DNA from: Enterobacter sp. ENT03
GTDB taxonomy: Bacteria > Pseudomonadota > Gammaproteobacteria > Enterobacterales > Enterobacteriaceae
Assembly: GCF_019218745.1 (NCBI RefSeq)
Contig: NZ_JAHUXA010000003.1
Span: 229,433 to 293,432 of the forward strand
Length of the DNA stretch: 64,000 bases
Direction: 5' to 3'
The notes below the pieces were generated by a model, which ran no database searches, was not told the origin of the DNA, and saw only the letters and a list, made by a program, of their open reading frames with translations. The translations under genes and the position numbers were made by a program. Below, in pieces: positions 1 to 11,084 of the stretch (the stretch's first letter is position 1; every line of letters starts with the position of its first letter).

Positions 1-50
1 TTATATTAACGGCAGGACATCAGATTTGATAAGGGCGATGAATACATTTT

Positions 51-962
51 TTACTCATGCAGCACAGAATGCCCTGTCAGGGTAAGCCGGGTGTGCACGC
101 CATCGTGGTCAAGGGTCGCCTGTGCGCCGAGCGGCAGAGTAACCGTTTGCGGCTCATGGCCGAAGGCCAGACCGGCGATTAACGGGATGGCGAGCTGCGA
201 GCGCATAAAGTCGATCATCGCCGCCAGGCTGTAGCCCGCATCGTAATCGTTGGGCGCGCTGCCGCTGAAACTGCCGAGGATCACCGCCCGCTGGCGGGAC
301 AAAATCCCGGCGTGGTGAAGCTGCAACAGCATGCGTTCGACGCGGAACGGGTGTTCGTTGATGTCTTCGAGCACCAGAATGCCATTGTCGATGTCCGGCA
401 TCCACGGCGTGCCGATAAGCGATACCAGCATCGCCAGATTCCCGCCCCACAGCGTGCCCTGCGTGTGGCAAGGCTGCCCGTCACCGTGCCACTCCACCGT
501 GAACGTCGCATTGCGCAAGGCCAGCCAGAAGTGCCGTTCGGTAAAAGCATCCGCCGTTTCGGCACCGACGTTGCCCGCCAGCATCGGCCCGCTGAAGCTC
601 CCCACGCCGTGCTTAAGCAACCCCAGCTGAAAGGCGGTGAAATCGCTGTGCCCGCAGATCAGCAGCGGATCCTGCTGCTGACGCCGCGCCAGTCCCGCCC
701 AGTCCACCGAGGTCAGCAAACGGCTGGCGCCGTAACCGCCGCGCACCGGCATGACAATCACGTTTTTACCGGCCAGCGTGGTGAGTCCGTTGAGATCCGC
801 CAGCCGTTCGTCATCGCTGCCGGCGAAGCGCTGCCAGCGGCGGGCGATCACCTCGCGGTTATGCACCTCATGACCGGCAGCCTCCAGCCGCGCAACACCA
901 CGGGCGGCCGCCGCCTGATTAATGCAGTAACCCGAAGGCGCAATTAAATGAAACACAGACAT
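51..962 (-). CDS. ldcA: Muramoyltetrapeptide (L,D-) carboxypeptidase
   Basis: This is a 303-aa cytoplasmic peptidase of family S66. It removes the terminal D-Ala from murein tetrapeptides during cell-wall recycling. The nucleophile lies in GHSDF (Ser106), followed by Glu199 in the ILVLED stretch and His269 in FGHE, the expected Ser-Glu-His triad. Length matches E. coli LdcA (about 304 aa). There is no signal peptide, as expected. The gene is divergent from emtA, another murein enzyme, and the pair is syntenic with E. coli. The upstream neighbour in E. coli (cvrA) lies outside the window. Confidence 0.95.
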   Translation of the reverse strand: MSVFHLIAPSGYCINQAAAARGVARLEAAGHEVHNREVIARRWQRFAGSDDERLADLNGLTTLAGKNVIVMPVRGGYGASRLLTSVDWAGLARRQQQDPLLICGHSDFTAFQLGLLKHGVGSFSGPMLAGNVGAETADAFTERHFWLALRNATFTVEWHGDGQPCHTQGTLWGGNLAMLVSLIGTPWMPDIDNGILVLEDINEHPFRVERMLLQLHHAGILSRQRAVILGSFSGSAPNDYDAGYSLAAMIDFMRSQLAIPLIAGLAFGHEPQTVTLPLGAQATLDHDGVHTRLTLTGHSVLHE

Positions 963-1086
963 GGCAAATCCTTGCTGACATATAAAGTGAAACGTTTATC
1001 ATGCCGCTTACGCCCGCCATACTTCAAGCGGCATCTGCTGGCTGGCGGGCGACTGTAAATTACATACCGGTAAAAGGATCGTTGGC

Positions 1087-1698
1087 GTGAAATTAAGATG
1101 GTTTGCTTTTTTGATTGTGTTACTGGCGGGATGCAGTTCAAAACAGGACTATAAAAATCCACCATGGAACCCGGAAGTGCCGGTTAAACGCGCCATGCAG
1201 TGGATGCCGATTAGCGAGAAAGCAGGGGCAGCGTGGGGCGTCAGCCCGCGACTTATTACTGCGATCATCGCGGTGGAATCCGGCGGTAATCCGACCCTGG
1301 TCAGCAAATCCAATGCGGTCGGCCTGATGCAGCTGAAAGCTTCTACCGCCGGACGGGAAGTGTACCGGCATATGGGCTGGAAAGGGCAACCCTCCACCAG
1401 CGAGCTGAAAAACCCGGAGCGTAATATTTCGATGGGGACGGCCTATCTGAGCATTCTGGAACATGGCGTGCTGGCAGGGATTGAAGATCCGGAAGTGATG
1501 CAGTATGCGCTGGTGGTGTCCTATGTGAACGGCGCGGGCGCGCTGCTGCGCACCTTCTCATCGGATCGCAAAAAAGCCATCAAAGAGATCAACTCGCTGA
1601 GCCCGGATGAGTTTGTCGACCATGTCGCCGACAATCACCCGGCACCTCAGGCCCCCCGCTACATCTGGAAAGTGCAGCAGGCGATGGATGCCATGTAA
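1087..1698 (+). CDS. emtA: Membrane-bound endo-type lytic murein transglycosylase (MltE)
   Basis: This 203-aa outer-membrane lipoprotein cleaves glycan strands of peptidoglycan internally to give 1,6-anhydro-muramoyl ends. A lipoprotein signal ends in the lipobox LLAGC (Cys16). The SLT fold carries the catalytic Glu in VESGG (Glu64) and the motif GLMQL. The start is GTG, chosen because an AAAGGA ribosome site lies about 8 nt upstream and the signal peptide begins there. Length equals the E. coli protein. It is convergent with ycgR, only 3 bp apart. Confidence 0.95.
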   Translation: MKLRWFAFLIVLLAGCSSKQDYKNPPWNPEVPVKRAMQWMPISEKAGAAWGVSPRLITAIIAVESGGNPTLVSKSNAVGLMQLKASTAGREVYRHMGWKGQPSTSELKNPERNISMGTAYLSILEHGVLAGIEDPEVMQYALVVSYVNGAGALLRTFSSDRKKAIKEINSLSPDEFVDHVADNHPAPQAPRYIWKVQQAMDAM

Positions 1699-1701
1699 CC
1701 C

Positions 1702-2433
1702 TTAGCGGACGTTGTTGGCGCGTTGATGCGCTTCGCGCTCCAGCGAGAAGATGATGCGCTGGAGCTCGCGCTCAACCGCCGGGTTGACGTTCAGAAAGCG
1801 GAAGCTCAGGCGCGGGGTGGACACCGTTTCGTTTTTACCATCCACCACCGTGCGCTCGCTGATCGACAGCAACTGGGCATCAAAATAGAACTGCCCCCAG
1901 CCCGCCATATCCAGCTCAATTTGCGTAAAGCGCAGCCCTTCTTTCAGCGCCTCCGGCGCACTGCCTTCCAGCAACGCCCCCATGCCGCCGAGCGATAAAT
2001 CGAACAGACGAAAACGCAGTAGGGATTTATCCGGCATTCTGGCTTTGCAGTAATAGGCCGGATAGAGCGGGGCGGAGATGCGGAAATACTCCCGACGCTG
2101 GATAAACCACAGTTCGGCGGGCAGCGGCGTAATAAACGCAGGCAGCGCCTGATATTCGCCGCTAAAAAGTTTGGGCAGTGTAAATTCGACTTTTGCGCCA
2201 CGGGTTTCTGCGGTAACGGCGATATTCTCGGCGCGCTGAACGGCTTTGTTATCGTATTCCTGGCTACCGAAATCCATCACCAGACCTTCCGGCGAGACGT
2301 CGAGGATCTTGCTGATAAACTGACCACTGGACCATGAGATGCGCAACGGCACCTGGCCTTTTTGCAGATCGCGCAATACCCCCAGCACGGCCAGCGGGGT
2401 CTGCTTCAGAAACTGCTCACTGTAATTACTCAC
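1702..2433 (-). CDS. ycgR: Flagellar brake protein, c-di-GMP receptor
   Basis: This 243-aa protein slows the flagellar motor when bound to cyclic di-GMP. The N-terminal YcgR domain (about 1-105) is followed by a PilZ domain. The c-di-GMP motif is RREYFR (Arg114 to Arg118), and the second motif DLSLGG starts at Asp145, so both ligand signatures are intact. A close match to a sigma-28 promoter lies 40-66 nt upstream, placing it in the flagellar regulon as in E. coli. The presence of pgaABCD at 24.8 kb, a c-di-GMP-stimulated system in E. coli, fits a functional c-di-GMP network here. Confidence 0.95.
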   Translation of the reverse strand: MSNYSEQFLKQTPLAVLGVLRDLQKGQVPLRISWSSGQFISKILDVSPEGLVMDFGSQEYDNKAVQRAENIAVTAETRGAKVEFTLPKLFSGEYQALPAFITPLPAELWFIQRREYFRISAPLYPAYYCKARMPDKSLLRFRLFDLSLGGMGALLEGSAPEALKEGLRFTQIELDMAGWGQFYFDAQLLSISERTVVDGKNETVSTPRLSFRFLNVNPAVERELQRIIFSLEREAHQRANNVR

Positions 2434-2472
2434 GCCGGATGGCTCCTTGGTAGCGTATCGCCTGTCGGGGAT

Positions 2473-2499
2473 ATATCGGCATGGCGACGGGAAACTTAA
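2473..2499 (-). promoter_or_regulatory. Putative sigma-28 (FliA) promoter of ycgR
   Basis: On the minus strand TTAAGTTT, 11 nt, then GCCGATAT, against the FliA consensus TAAAGTTT-N11-GCCGATAA. Spacing is exact and only a few bases differ. It lies directly upstream of ycgR, a known FliA-dependent gene. Confidence 0.75.
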
Positions 2500-2572
2500 T
2501 ACAAACGAAGAAATATTTTTTGCGATTAAACTGAATTAAGTCTGTGACAACTAACCCTTTTGCTGTGTTTGC

Positions 2573-2580
2573 CTATACTT
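2573..2580 (+). promoter_or_regulatory. Putative sigma-S type -10 element for ymgE
   Basis: The element CTATACTT, followed by AGCG, matches the extended -10 favoured by RpoS. No good -35 is visible. It lies about 64 nt before the ymgE start, fitting a stress-induced gene. Confidence 0.45.
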
Positions 2581-2643
2581 AGCGTCGTGGGCAGGAAATC
2601 ATTCTTGCGGTATCGAGTCACAACAAAAAGAGGACATTGCAAA

Positions 2644-2898
2644 ATGGGCATTATTGCGTGGATCATTTTTGGTCTTATTGCCGGTGTTATCGCTAAATTT
2701 ATCATGCCTGGGCGTGATGGCGGTGGTTTTATTCTGACCTGTATTCTGGGTGTGGTAGGTGCCGTGGTCGGCGGCTGGCTGGCAACGATGTTCGGTATCG
2801 GTGGGGATGTGACGGGCTTTAATCTGCACAGCTTCCTGGTAGCGGTTGTCGGTGCGATTGTGGTGCTGGCGTTGTTCCGCCTGCTGCGTCGGGGATAA
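2644..2898 (+). CDS. ymgE: Small membrane protein of the GlsB/YeaQ/YmgE family
   Basis: This 84-aa, strongly hydrophobic protein has three membrane segments separated by short Gly-rich turns (PGRDGGG near residue 25, GIGGD near residue 51) and ends in RLLRRG. The family carries the name transglycosylase-associated protein but has no proven enzymatic role; members are general-stress membrane proteins. The start at 2644 is preferred over upstream in-frame codons because AAGAGGA lies about 10 nt before it and the length equals E. coli YmgE. Gene order (ycgR, ymgE, then treA) follows E. coli. Confidence 0.9.
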   Translation: MGIIAWIIFGLIAGVIAKFIMPGRDGGGFILTCILGVVGAVVGGWLATMFGIGGDVTGFNLHSFLVAVVGAIVVLALFRLLRRG

Positions 2899-2930
2899 GT
2901 TCAATTCTTGTATGTTTTGTATAGTGGTCT

Positions 2931-3570
2931 GTTGCGCTCTTACTGACTTCTGAGAACAACACAGAGTTCAGGCGCACAGAGCGCGCAGGGGTCGGCCAGT
3001 CGCCGCCGCCCCCTGCACCCCCGGGCTTCCGGCAAGAAAATCGCCGCTACGCGGTGGCCTTCGGCTTATCCCTTCCGGCTTCGGGTCGGGCGCGATGCAG
3101 CGTCCCTGCAACTCGCGCCCTCAGCCCGCATCCATGCGGGCTGCCCCGGCCGTAAGTGAACGCCTCAGCGATTTTCAGCCGACCCCACACACTTCCAGAT
3201 TTCTAAAAAAACACCCCTCACAGCTCCCTGTAAGTTCAGAAAAACATAAAGCCACTCAGTCGCTTTATAAAAAACAGAGATATTCACGCGAGGGGTTGAG
3301 TCCCCGCTGAAACCGGCGAGCCGGAGGCCGGATGACAAGGGCTGGACGCCATGGATGGCGGCCAGAGGCGACATGAGGCAGGAGGCCGAATCGAGCCGAC
3401 CGCGGGCAGACGGGCGGGAGGTGAGCGCAGTGCGCAGCACCGGTTTCTTTGCGGGGCCGCGGGGATTGACAAGGGGGACGCGGTGTCCCCCTTGTCACGT
3501 TCACCGTCAGCGGCGTCACGCCTGATGCCGATCTAAAAGTGAACGGAACCTTCCACCGAACGGAACCTAA
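2931..3570 (+). repeat. Large structured intergenic repeat, copy 1
   Basis: First of three related copies of about 650 bp; the others are near 7.85-8.55 kb and 22.32-22.97 kb. All start at GTTGCGCTCTT. The left module has nested stems: GCGCTCT pairing with AGAGCGC, a 12-bp arm around 2985-3015 with one mismatch here, GGGCGCGA with TCGCGCCC, and GCCCGCAT with ATGCGGGC. A variable AT-rich middle follows. The right module starts at GCGAGGGG and holds a 13-bp perfect hairpin (3467-3479 with 3485-3497). The copy ends near two TTCCGTTC-like units. I see no convincing protein in it. Confidence 0.85.
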
Positions 3571-3579
3571 ACAAACAAC

Positions 3580-5700
3580 TTAAAAATCATACCCCACGGT
3601 TGCCACCACACTCCGCTCCGCCGCGTAGTAACAGTTATTCGTCCCGTAACAACCCGCCACGTACTCGCGATCCCCCAGGTTATTCGCATTCACCTGCACA
3701 AACGCCCCTTTCAGCGGCGCTGACCACTCGCCCAGATCCGCACGCACCGACGCATCAAACACCGTCGCTGACGGCAGACGCGACGAGTTAGCATCATCGG
3801 CCCACTGCTTGCCGATATAACGCACGCCCGCACCGACGCTCAGGCCGTAATCAAACTTATAGTTCGCCCAGAATGACGCCATCTGATCCGGCGTCAGCTG
3901 CGGCGTGTTGCCGGTATTGCCGTCCAGCGAATCCTTATACTTCAGGCGATTCCAGGTATAACCCGCAATGGTGCTCAGGCGCGGCGTTAACTGATTACGC
4001 GCTTCAAGTTCCACACCCTGGGAATGCACTTTCCCGGCGGGCAAATAGGTCGCGGTGGCGATATTGATGTCGCGTGTGGCGACATCTTTCTGCGTCAGGT
4101 CGTACATCGCAATGCTGTACATATCCGACGTGCCCGGCGGCTGGAATTTCAGACCCGCTTCATACTGCTCGGCGGTTGTCGGTTTCAGCAGCGTACCGTC
4201 TGGACCCGGCAGGGAGGCCGGGGTGATCGCCTGGCTGTAGCTCATGTACGGCGACAGGCCATTGTCGAAAGCATAAAGCAGCGAGGCTCGGCCGCTGATA
4301 TGGTCATCCTGACGACGGTTCGAGGTGGAATTTGAGTCGCTAACCTGTTCAGAGACGATGCGATCATAGCGACCAGAGAGATCCATATGCCAGCGATCCC
4401 ACACCATTTCATCCTGCAAATAGACGCCGGTCTGGTAGTAGCGACGGTTATTGTCATCGTTATACGTCACGACGTGACCGTTCTGTGCGGTGTAACCGGT
4501 ATACGGATCCAGCGGCGATGCGCTGCCGGCACCGGTCCACAGGTCGTTACGATAGCGATGGTATTCACCGCCGAGGGTCAGCGTGTGCGTCACATCGCCG
4601 GTATTAAAATCAGCCTGCACGCGGTTATCGGTAGACCACGCATCCAGCGAGCCACGGTTGCCGCTGTAGCCGCGCGCCAGCGTGTTGGTGTCATCGATCC
4701 AGCCCAGCTGATACACCTGATCCAGCGACACGTTCGCATGGGTGTAGCTGCCGCTGGAGTGTACCGACCAGACATCGTCGAACTGGTGATCGAACTCCAG
4801 GCTGTAAATCTGCTCCCGGCGGCGGTAACCGTCATCGCTCTCGCCTTCGTTGGTACTGGTGGCGAGCTTGCGGCCATTATGCGCAAAACGGGTGCCGTCG
4901 AGGGGCAGGGAGCCGTGATAGCCGCCAGTCGGATCTTTTTGCAGATAGGCGCGTAACAGCAGGCTGGTATCGGAATCCGGCTGCCACAGCAGCGACGGGG
5001 AAATCGCGTAACGCTCTTCGCGAGTGTTGTCGTACTGGGTATCGCTGCTGCGGGTCATGCCGATGATGCGGAACGCCAGCTGCTCGTTGATCGCATCGGT
5101 GTAATCGAAGGCGCCGCCTTTGGTATTGTGCGTTCCGCCGCTAACCCGGAAATGTCCTTCCTGTTTAAACTGCGGGCGTTTCGAGGTGAGATTCACCAGA
5201 CCGCCAGGCACACTCTGGCCATACAGCGCCGAGGCCGGGCCTTTCACCACGTCCACCCGCTCGATAAACCACGGATCGATCTGTAATACGCTGTGGCTGC
5301 CGCCATCACTCATCAGACGCATCCCGTCGAGGAACAGGTTATCCACGTCGCCGCCATGGAAACCGCGCAGTGAAATGGCGTCAAAGCGAGTGGCACCGCC
5401 GCCGAAACCGGCATAGACGCCTGGCGTGTAGGCCAGCGCCTGGGACACAGTCGCCACGCCCTGATCTTCCATCTGCTGACGGGTAACGACAGACACGGAC
5501 TGACCGGTGGTGATCAGCGGCTGGTCGGTTTTCGTCGCACCGCGCGTAGTTTGCACGGTATAGCCTTCGGTCGGCGCCGTGGCTGACTGCGGGGCAGTGG
5601 CTGTTACCACCACGGTATCTTCGGCGAGTACCGCATGAGGAAGTGCCAGCGCAAGGGCGCACAGCAAGGACGAACGTTTCAGGGATAATGTCGTGGTCAT
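3580..5700 (-). CDS. TonB-dependent ferric siderophore receptor (FoxA/FhuA-like)
   Basis: This 706-aa outer-membrane receptor imports ferric siderophores using TonB energy. The signal peptide ends at PHAVLA (cleavage after Ala26), followed immediately by the TonB box TVVVTA. A plug domain (about 55-165) contains ISLRGF and VVKGPASALYG, and the 22-strand barrel ends in the aromatic terminus VGYDF. The C-terminal Cys pair region resembles FhuA/FoxA, suggesting a hydroxamate siderophore such as ferrioxamine or ferrichrome, but the substrate is inference. A Fur-box match lies upstream. The gene sits between repeat copy 1 and treA and is absent from this position in E. coli. Confidence 0.85.
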   Translation of the reverse strand: MTTTLSLKRSSLLCALALALPHAVLAEDTVVVTATAPQSATAPTEGYTVQTTRGATKTDQPLITTGQSVSVVTRQQMEDQGVATVSQALAYTPGVYAGFGGGATRFDAISLRGFHGGDVDNLFLDGMRLMSDGGSHSVLQIDPWFIERVDVVKGPASALYGQSVPGGLVNLTSKRPQFKQEGHFRVSGGTHNTKGGAFDYTDAINEQLAFRIIGMTRSSDTQYDNTREERYAISPSLLWQPDSDTSLLLRAYLQKDPTGGYHGSLPLDGTRFAHNGRKLATSTNEGESDDGYRRREQIYSLEFDHQFDDVWSVHSSGSYTHANVSLDQVYQLGWIDDTNTLARGYSGNRGSLDAWSTDNRVQADFNTGDVTHTLTLGGEYHRYRNDLWTGAGSASPLDPYTGYTAQNGHVVTYNDDNNRRYYQTGVYLQDEMVWDRWHMDLSGRYDRIVSEQVSDSNSTSNRRQDDHISGRASLLYAFDNGLSPYMSYSQAITPASLPGPDGTLLKPTTAEQYEAGLKFQPPGTSDMYSIAMYDLTQKDVATRDINIATATYLPAGKVHSQGVELEARNQLTPRLSTIAGYTWNRLKYKDSLDGNTGNTPQLTPDQMASFWANYKFDYGLSVGAGVRYIGKQWADDANSSRLPSATVFDASVRADLGEWSAPLKGAFVQVNANNLGDREYVAGCYGTNNCYYAAERSVVATVGYDF

Positions 5701-5782
5701 TCCGGGATCCTGAGTACCGTTGCGCGCGGGGCATCGGCCGCCGCCACAAACGGGAAATTTGTGTCAACAAATGTAAAAGGAA

Positions 5783-5797
5783 TGCGAATTATTATCG
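5783..5797 (-). promoter_or_regulatory. Putative Fur box of the siderophore receptor
   Basis: The minus strand reads CGATAATAATTCGCA, which agrees with the 7-1-7 Fur motif TGATAATNATTATCA at 11 of 14 defined positions. It lies about 85 nt upstream of the receptor start, so iron repression is likely. Confidence 0.65.
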
Positions 5798-5867
5798 TTT
5801 ACGTTAGAAAATACAACGGAAAATCAGTGTGGGATTAATCGAGGGGAGAGCGAGGAGATTGCGCCAG

Positions 5868-5892
5868 GCCCGGCAAGCCTGCGCCGCCGGGC
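5868..5892. repeat. REP element
   Basis: A GC-rich palindrome (GCCCGGCAAG... ...GCCGCCGGGC) of the REP type, standing between the divergent end of the Fur region and the treA terminator. Confidence 0.7.
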
Positions 5893-5917
5893 AATGTGTT
5901 GATTTCGCAGACTAAAA

Positions 5918-5941
5918 CCTGCTACCAAATTTGGTAGCAGG
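5918..5941 (-). terminator. Terminator of treA
   Basis: A perfect 24-bp palindrome (arms CCTGCTACCAAA) lies 9 bp past the treA stop codon. On the minus strand it is followed by TTTT. The exact symmetry is typical of an intrinsic terminator. Confidence 0.75.
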
Positions 5942-5949
5942 CAACCCAC

Positions 5950-7719
<1,770 letters not shown>

Positions 7720-7848
7720 TAATTATTCTCCTTAGGGGGTGAACAGCGAAACCGCTGCAATCAACCTTGAGAAAACAGTAGACGAATATCGGGCGGGGTG
7801 CGTGGTGGATTTGGCTTTTTGCGCTTTGGGAGGCAAATTTTATTTAGG

Positions 7849-8545
7849 GGGGGAGGTTCCGTTTGGTGGAAGTTTTCCGTTCGGGGGAAGTGTTCCGTTC
7901 GGGGGGAAGTGTTCCGTTCGGTGGAATTGTTCCGTTCACTTTGGGTTTCGTGTCAGGCGTGACGCCGCTGACGGTGAACGTGCTAAGGGGGCCACCGCGG
8001 CCCCCTTAGCAATCCCCGCGGCCCCGCAAAGAAACCGGTGCTGCGCACTGCGCTCCCCTCCCGCCCGTCTGCCCGCGGTCGGCTCGATTCGGCCTCCTGC
8101 CTCATGTCGCCTCTGGCCGCCATCCATGGCGTCCAGCCCTCGTCATCCGGCCTCCGGCTCGCCGGTTTCAGCGGGGACTCAACCCCTCGCGTCATTACCG
8201 CGTTTTTTATATTGCGACTGAGTGGCTTTAGTTTTTTATGAACTTACAGGAACCTGGGAGTTGGGTTTATAAAAGAATCTGGAAGTTTGGGAGTCAGGCT
8301 GAAAATCGCTGAGGCGTTCACTTACGGCCGGGGCAGCCCGCATGGATGCGGGCTGAGGGCGCGAGTTGCAGGGACGCTGCATCGCGCCCGACCCGAAGCC
8401 GGAAGGGATAAGCCGAAGGCACCGCGCAGCGGCGATTTTCTTGCCGGAAGCCCGGGGGTGCAGGGGGCGGCGGCGACTGGCCGCCCCTTGCGCGCTCTGT
8501 GCGCCTGAACTCTGAGTTGTTCTCAGAAGCCAGTAAGAGCGCAAC
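7849..8545 (-). repeat. Large structured intergenic repeat, copy 2 (inverted)
   Basis: This is the reverse-complement copy of the family seen at 2931 and 22324, lying between treA and the pseudokinase operon. Its hairpin is perfect (7981-7993 with 7999-8011, arms beginning TGCTAAGG), while copy 1 has TGACAAGG with matching changes in the other arm. The short stem TCTGAG/CTCAGA near the left-module end is perfect here. Its outer end carries an expanded TTCCGTTC tandem array. Copies 1 and 2 form a long inverted pair around the siderophore receptor and treA. Confidence 0.85.
7857..7938. repeat. Short tandem array, unit TTCCGTTCGGGGGAAGTG
   Basis: About four and a half units of 18-19 bp, differing by one or two bases, lie at the outer end of repeat copy 2. 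Copies 1 and 3 have only one or two degenerate units, so the array has expanded here. There are no spacers of distinct sequence, so it is not a CRISPR array. Confidence 0.85.
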
Positions 8546-8614
8546 TTACCCCAGCACTCAACACCAGCACTTAACCATTGCATCCACAACAAAAACAAAG
8601 CATTAGCGCTAATT

Positions 8615-9976
8615 CTACCCCTGCGGATTAATCAGCCACGTACCCGGCGTGGCGATCACCAGCGACTGCGTATGCGACTGACTCCCGCTTTGCAGCGTAA
8701 TATCATACTTACCCGCCGGGAGCTGAATAAACGCAAACCCGCTTGAGGCGGCGACCGCTTTCTGCGACTTGCCGTTCACCAGCAGTTGATCCGCATCGCT
8801 CATGCGAATATACACCCTGGCAATCAGCCCGCCCGCAGGCGTGGGTGTCACCGGTGTGGCGGTTGGCGTGGCGGTGGCCGTTGGGGTCGCATCCTGAACA
8901 TCCGGCGACGCTCCGCGGAACAATAATGCCCCGACGATCACCCCGACCAGCACGCCCGCCGCGATTTGCAACGGGGTTTTGGCGCGCGCCCATAGCGGAC
9001 TGGCCGCGGCTTTTTCGTCTTCCACCGGTACCAGCATGGTGCCGGTCTTTTGCAGCCTGGCGAGCTCCGTGCTGCGACGGGTGGTGATTTCCGCCAGTGC
9101 CGCAAACTCTTCGATTGACTGTGGACGGGCTTCCGGTTTCAGCGCCAGCGCCTGATCCACCGCCCGTAACAGCGCCGGTGACCAGCCCGCTGGCGGGTTT
9201 TCCGTCAGCCGAATGCAATTGTCCTGAATGCTGCGCGTCACGCTGGCGGGCGGCGCAACGCCTGCGATCAGCGTATAGAGTACGGCGCCCAGCGCGTAAA
9301 TGTCGGTCCACGGCCCAATCTGGTTTTCCAGATCGCTGCTGTACTGCTCCAGCGGCGCATAGCCGGCGTGCAGCATGGTGGTATTAAGATCGCGCACCTC
9401 GTCACCCTGTGGACGCGAGACGCCAAAGGTCAGCAGCAGCGGAATGCCGTTGTCCTGGATCTGAATGCTTTTCGGCGATAAATCCCGGTGGATGACGCCT
9501 TCCGCATGCAGCGCCGCCAGCGCGCCGCACAGCATCGGCAGGATGCGCCGCACCCACTCTTCGTCCAGCACGTCCGGCTGTTGCTGATGCAGTTCGGCCA
9601 GCGTGATGCCGCTGTAGTAACGCGTCACCGTGTAGGCGGTGTCGTTTTCCGTCCAGAAGCGCAGCACCTGCACCAGCTCCGGATAGTTAAACTTCGCCAG
9701 CCGACGGGCATCCTGAATAAAGGCGGTGAGGCCGGTGTTGTACGCCGGCTGATCCTGTTGGCTGCGCAACGCGAGGCTCATGTCGTCGCTGCGCACAACC
9801 ATGGCGCGCGGCATATATTCGCGAATGATAACGACGCGTTCCAGCTGATGATCCCACGCGCGATAGATGATTTCGCACGGCGTGGTCTGCAAAACGTCCT
9901 GTATTTCAAATTCGTCAAAACGATAACCCGGCGGCAGGGCGTCGGCTATCGCGGGAGTGTAATCGCTGGTTGTCAT
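8615..9976 (-). CDS. Membrane-anchored Ser/Thr kinase-like protein, probable pseudokinase
   Basis: This 453-aa protein has a eukaryotic-type kinase fold (about 18-295), then one membrane segment (336-354), a Thr-Pro-Ala linker (363-380) and a small extracytoplasmic beta domain. HRD (163-165), GYAPLEQY (205-212) and DIYALG (225-230) are kept. Key catalytic residues are changed: the usual VAIK lysine position reads IIREYMP, the metal-binding Asn of HRDxxxxN is Ser170, and DFG is TFG (183-185). It is therefore likely catalytically weak or dead. The start MTTSDYTP is chosen over an upstream in-frame codon because AGAGAAG precedes it and the kinase fold begins soon after. It is the last gene of a three-gene operon. 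Confidence 0.8.
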   Translation of the reverse strand: MTTSDYTPAIADALPPGYRFDEFEIQDVLQTTPCEIIYRAWDHQLERVVIIREYMPRAMVVRSDDMSLALRSQQDQPAYNTGLTAFIQDARRLAKFNYPELVQVLRFWTENDTAYTVTRYYSGITLAELHQQQPDVLDEEWVRRILPMLCGALAALHAEGVIHRDLSPKSIQIQDNGIPLLLTFGVSRPQGDEVRDLNTTMLHAGYAPLEQYSSDLENQIGPWTDIYALGAVLYTLIAGVAPPASVTRSIQDNCIRLTENPPAGWSPALLRAVDQALALKPEARPQSIEEFAALAEITTRRSTELARLQKTGTMLVPVEDEKAAASPLWARAKTPLQIAAGVLVGVIVGALLFRGASPDVQDATPTATATPTATPVTPTPAGGLIARVYIRMSDADQLLVNGKSQKAVAASSGFAFIQLPAGKYDITLQSGSQSHTQSLVIATPGTWLINPQG

Positions 9977-10007
9977 TGTGCGGCTTCTCTGTTGCAGACG
10001 GACATGA

Positions 10008-10964
10008 TCATTTTTGCGTGCGCCACGAGCCGGCGGCCGGATCGCGAAGTTGCGGATGCAAATTATCAATTAATAGCAGCGTCAGCGGCGTACCCGGCTC
10101 CAGCCATTCCGACCAGACCTTGCGCACCGCATTCAGGCGCGTCTGTAAGCGCGCTTCGTCCAGCGCCAGCTCACGGGAGACTTCGACCGCGACCGTGCCG
10201 TTGCTTTTCCAGCCGTTAATGTCCTGGCTGTAGGGCAGGATCATCCAGCTTTGCGGGGCCTGCTCGTTACTGACCACCATGCGCTCATTATTGACGCTGG
10301 TGATAAGCAGCGTATCGGCATTCACCGTACTGCTTAATCCACTGACCGGGAAACCGTGCACGAAGGTCATCATCATGCGCTTATCGCCGTTGACGCCGCT
10401 TTGTACCATTTCGCTGCGGCCATTCAGCCAGCCGCCTTTCTCACATTGATCCTGCGCTTTGGCAGGAATAAACAGTGCCGAGGCATTGGCATCGCCGCGC
10501 CAGAAGGTGCGCAGGTGACAGCCGTCCTGGAGGGTAAATTCCAGCCACGGCGTGCGGTCAGCCGGGGCGGAAAGGGTGGCCTGCGCCGGTGCGCCTTGCG
10601 GCTCCAGCGTTTGCGGCGCGATGTCCAGCGCCCAGGCGCTCTCTTTACTGGCCGTGCCGGTCGCCAGCACGTGATCCTGGGGATCGACCAGTTGCCAGCT
10701 GATCTGCGTCAGCGTGCTGCACTGGCTTAACAGCAGTTTGCCAAGGCGTGGCATAAAGTTACTGAGAATGAACGGGTTCTTGTCGCCCATCGTGGTAATA
10801 CGCAGCGGGAGTTCAGCGGCGCACCAGCTTTGCGGGGAGTTATCCTTTATATCGTCTATCCAGACATCCAGCTTCTGAGAAGGGGATTGCACGATGCGAT
10901 AATTCCCAGCTGACGCGGTAGTGGTTGCCAGTAGCAATGCCAGACCGGAGAGCCAGAGTTTCAT
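10008..10964 (-). CDS. Secreted periplasmic protein of unknown function
   Basis: I do not recognise this 318-aa protein. A clear signal peptide (hydrophobic 4-16, cleavage after TASA at residue 19) predicts export. Four cysteines (48, 82, 149, 174) in the mature part could form two disulfides, fitting a periplasmic location. No enzyme motif is visible. It lies 31 bp upstream of the pseudokinase gene and 120 bp downstream of an SH3-type lipoprotein, all in one direction, so the three probably act together at the envelope. A plausible role is ligand sensing for the kinase's outer domain, but that is inference only. Confidence 0.7.
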   Translation of the reverse strand: MKLWLSGLALLLATTTASAGNYRIVQSPSQKLDVWIDDIKDNSPQSWCAAELPLRITTMGDKNPFILSNFMPRLGKLLLSQCSTLTQISWQLVDPQDHVLATGTASKESAWALDIAPQTLEPQGAPAQATLSAPADRTPWLEFTLQDGCHLRTFWRGDANASALFIPAKAQDQCEKGGWLNGRSEMVQSGVNGDKRMMMTFVHGFPVSGLSSTVNADTLLITSVNNERMVVSNEQAPQSWMILPYSQDINGWKSNGTVAVEVSRELALDEARLQTRLNAVRKVWSEWLEPGTPLTLLLIDNLHPQLRDPAAGSWRTQK

Positions 10965-11084
10965 AAAAATCCTTGTTAGCCTGTGAAAAATGAAGTCGCG
11001 ACTTCATCACCCTGGATATGTATTTTAGTTCAGAATTATCTTATGAAAAGAGGGAGCGACATTGCATCGCTCCCCGTAACAGAA

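Noticed and set aside
7857..7938. Possible CRISPR array
   Set aside because: The units are 18-19 bp directly joined, without unique spacers, and there are no cas genes.
7739..8221. 160-codon frame running through the TTCCGTTC array and repeat copy 2
   Set aside because: Its sequence is low-complexity Gly-Gly-Ser/Pro-Phe from the array, then repeat DNA. No ribosome site is present and it is not conserved in the other copies.
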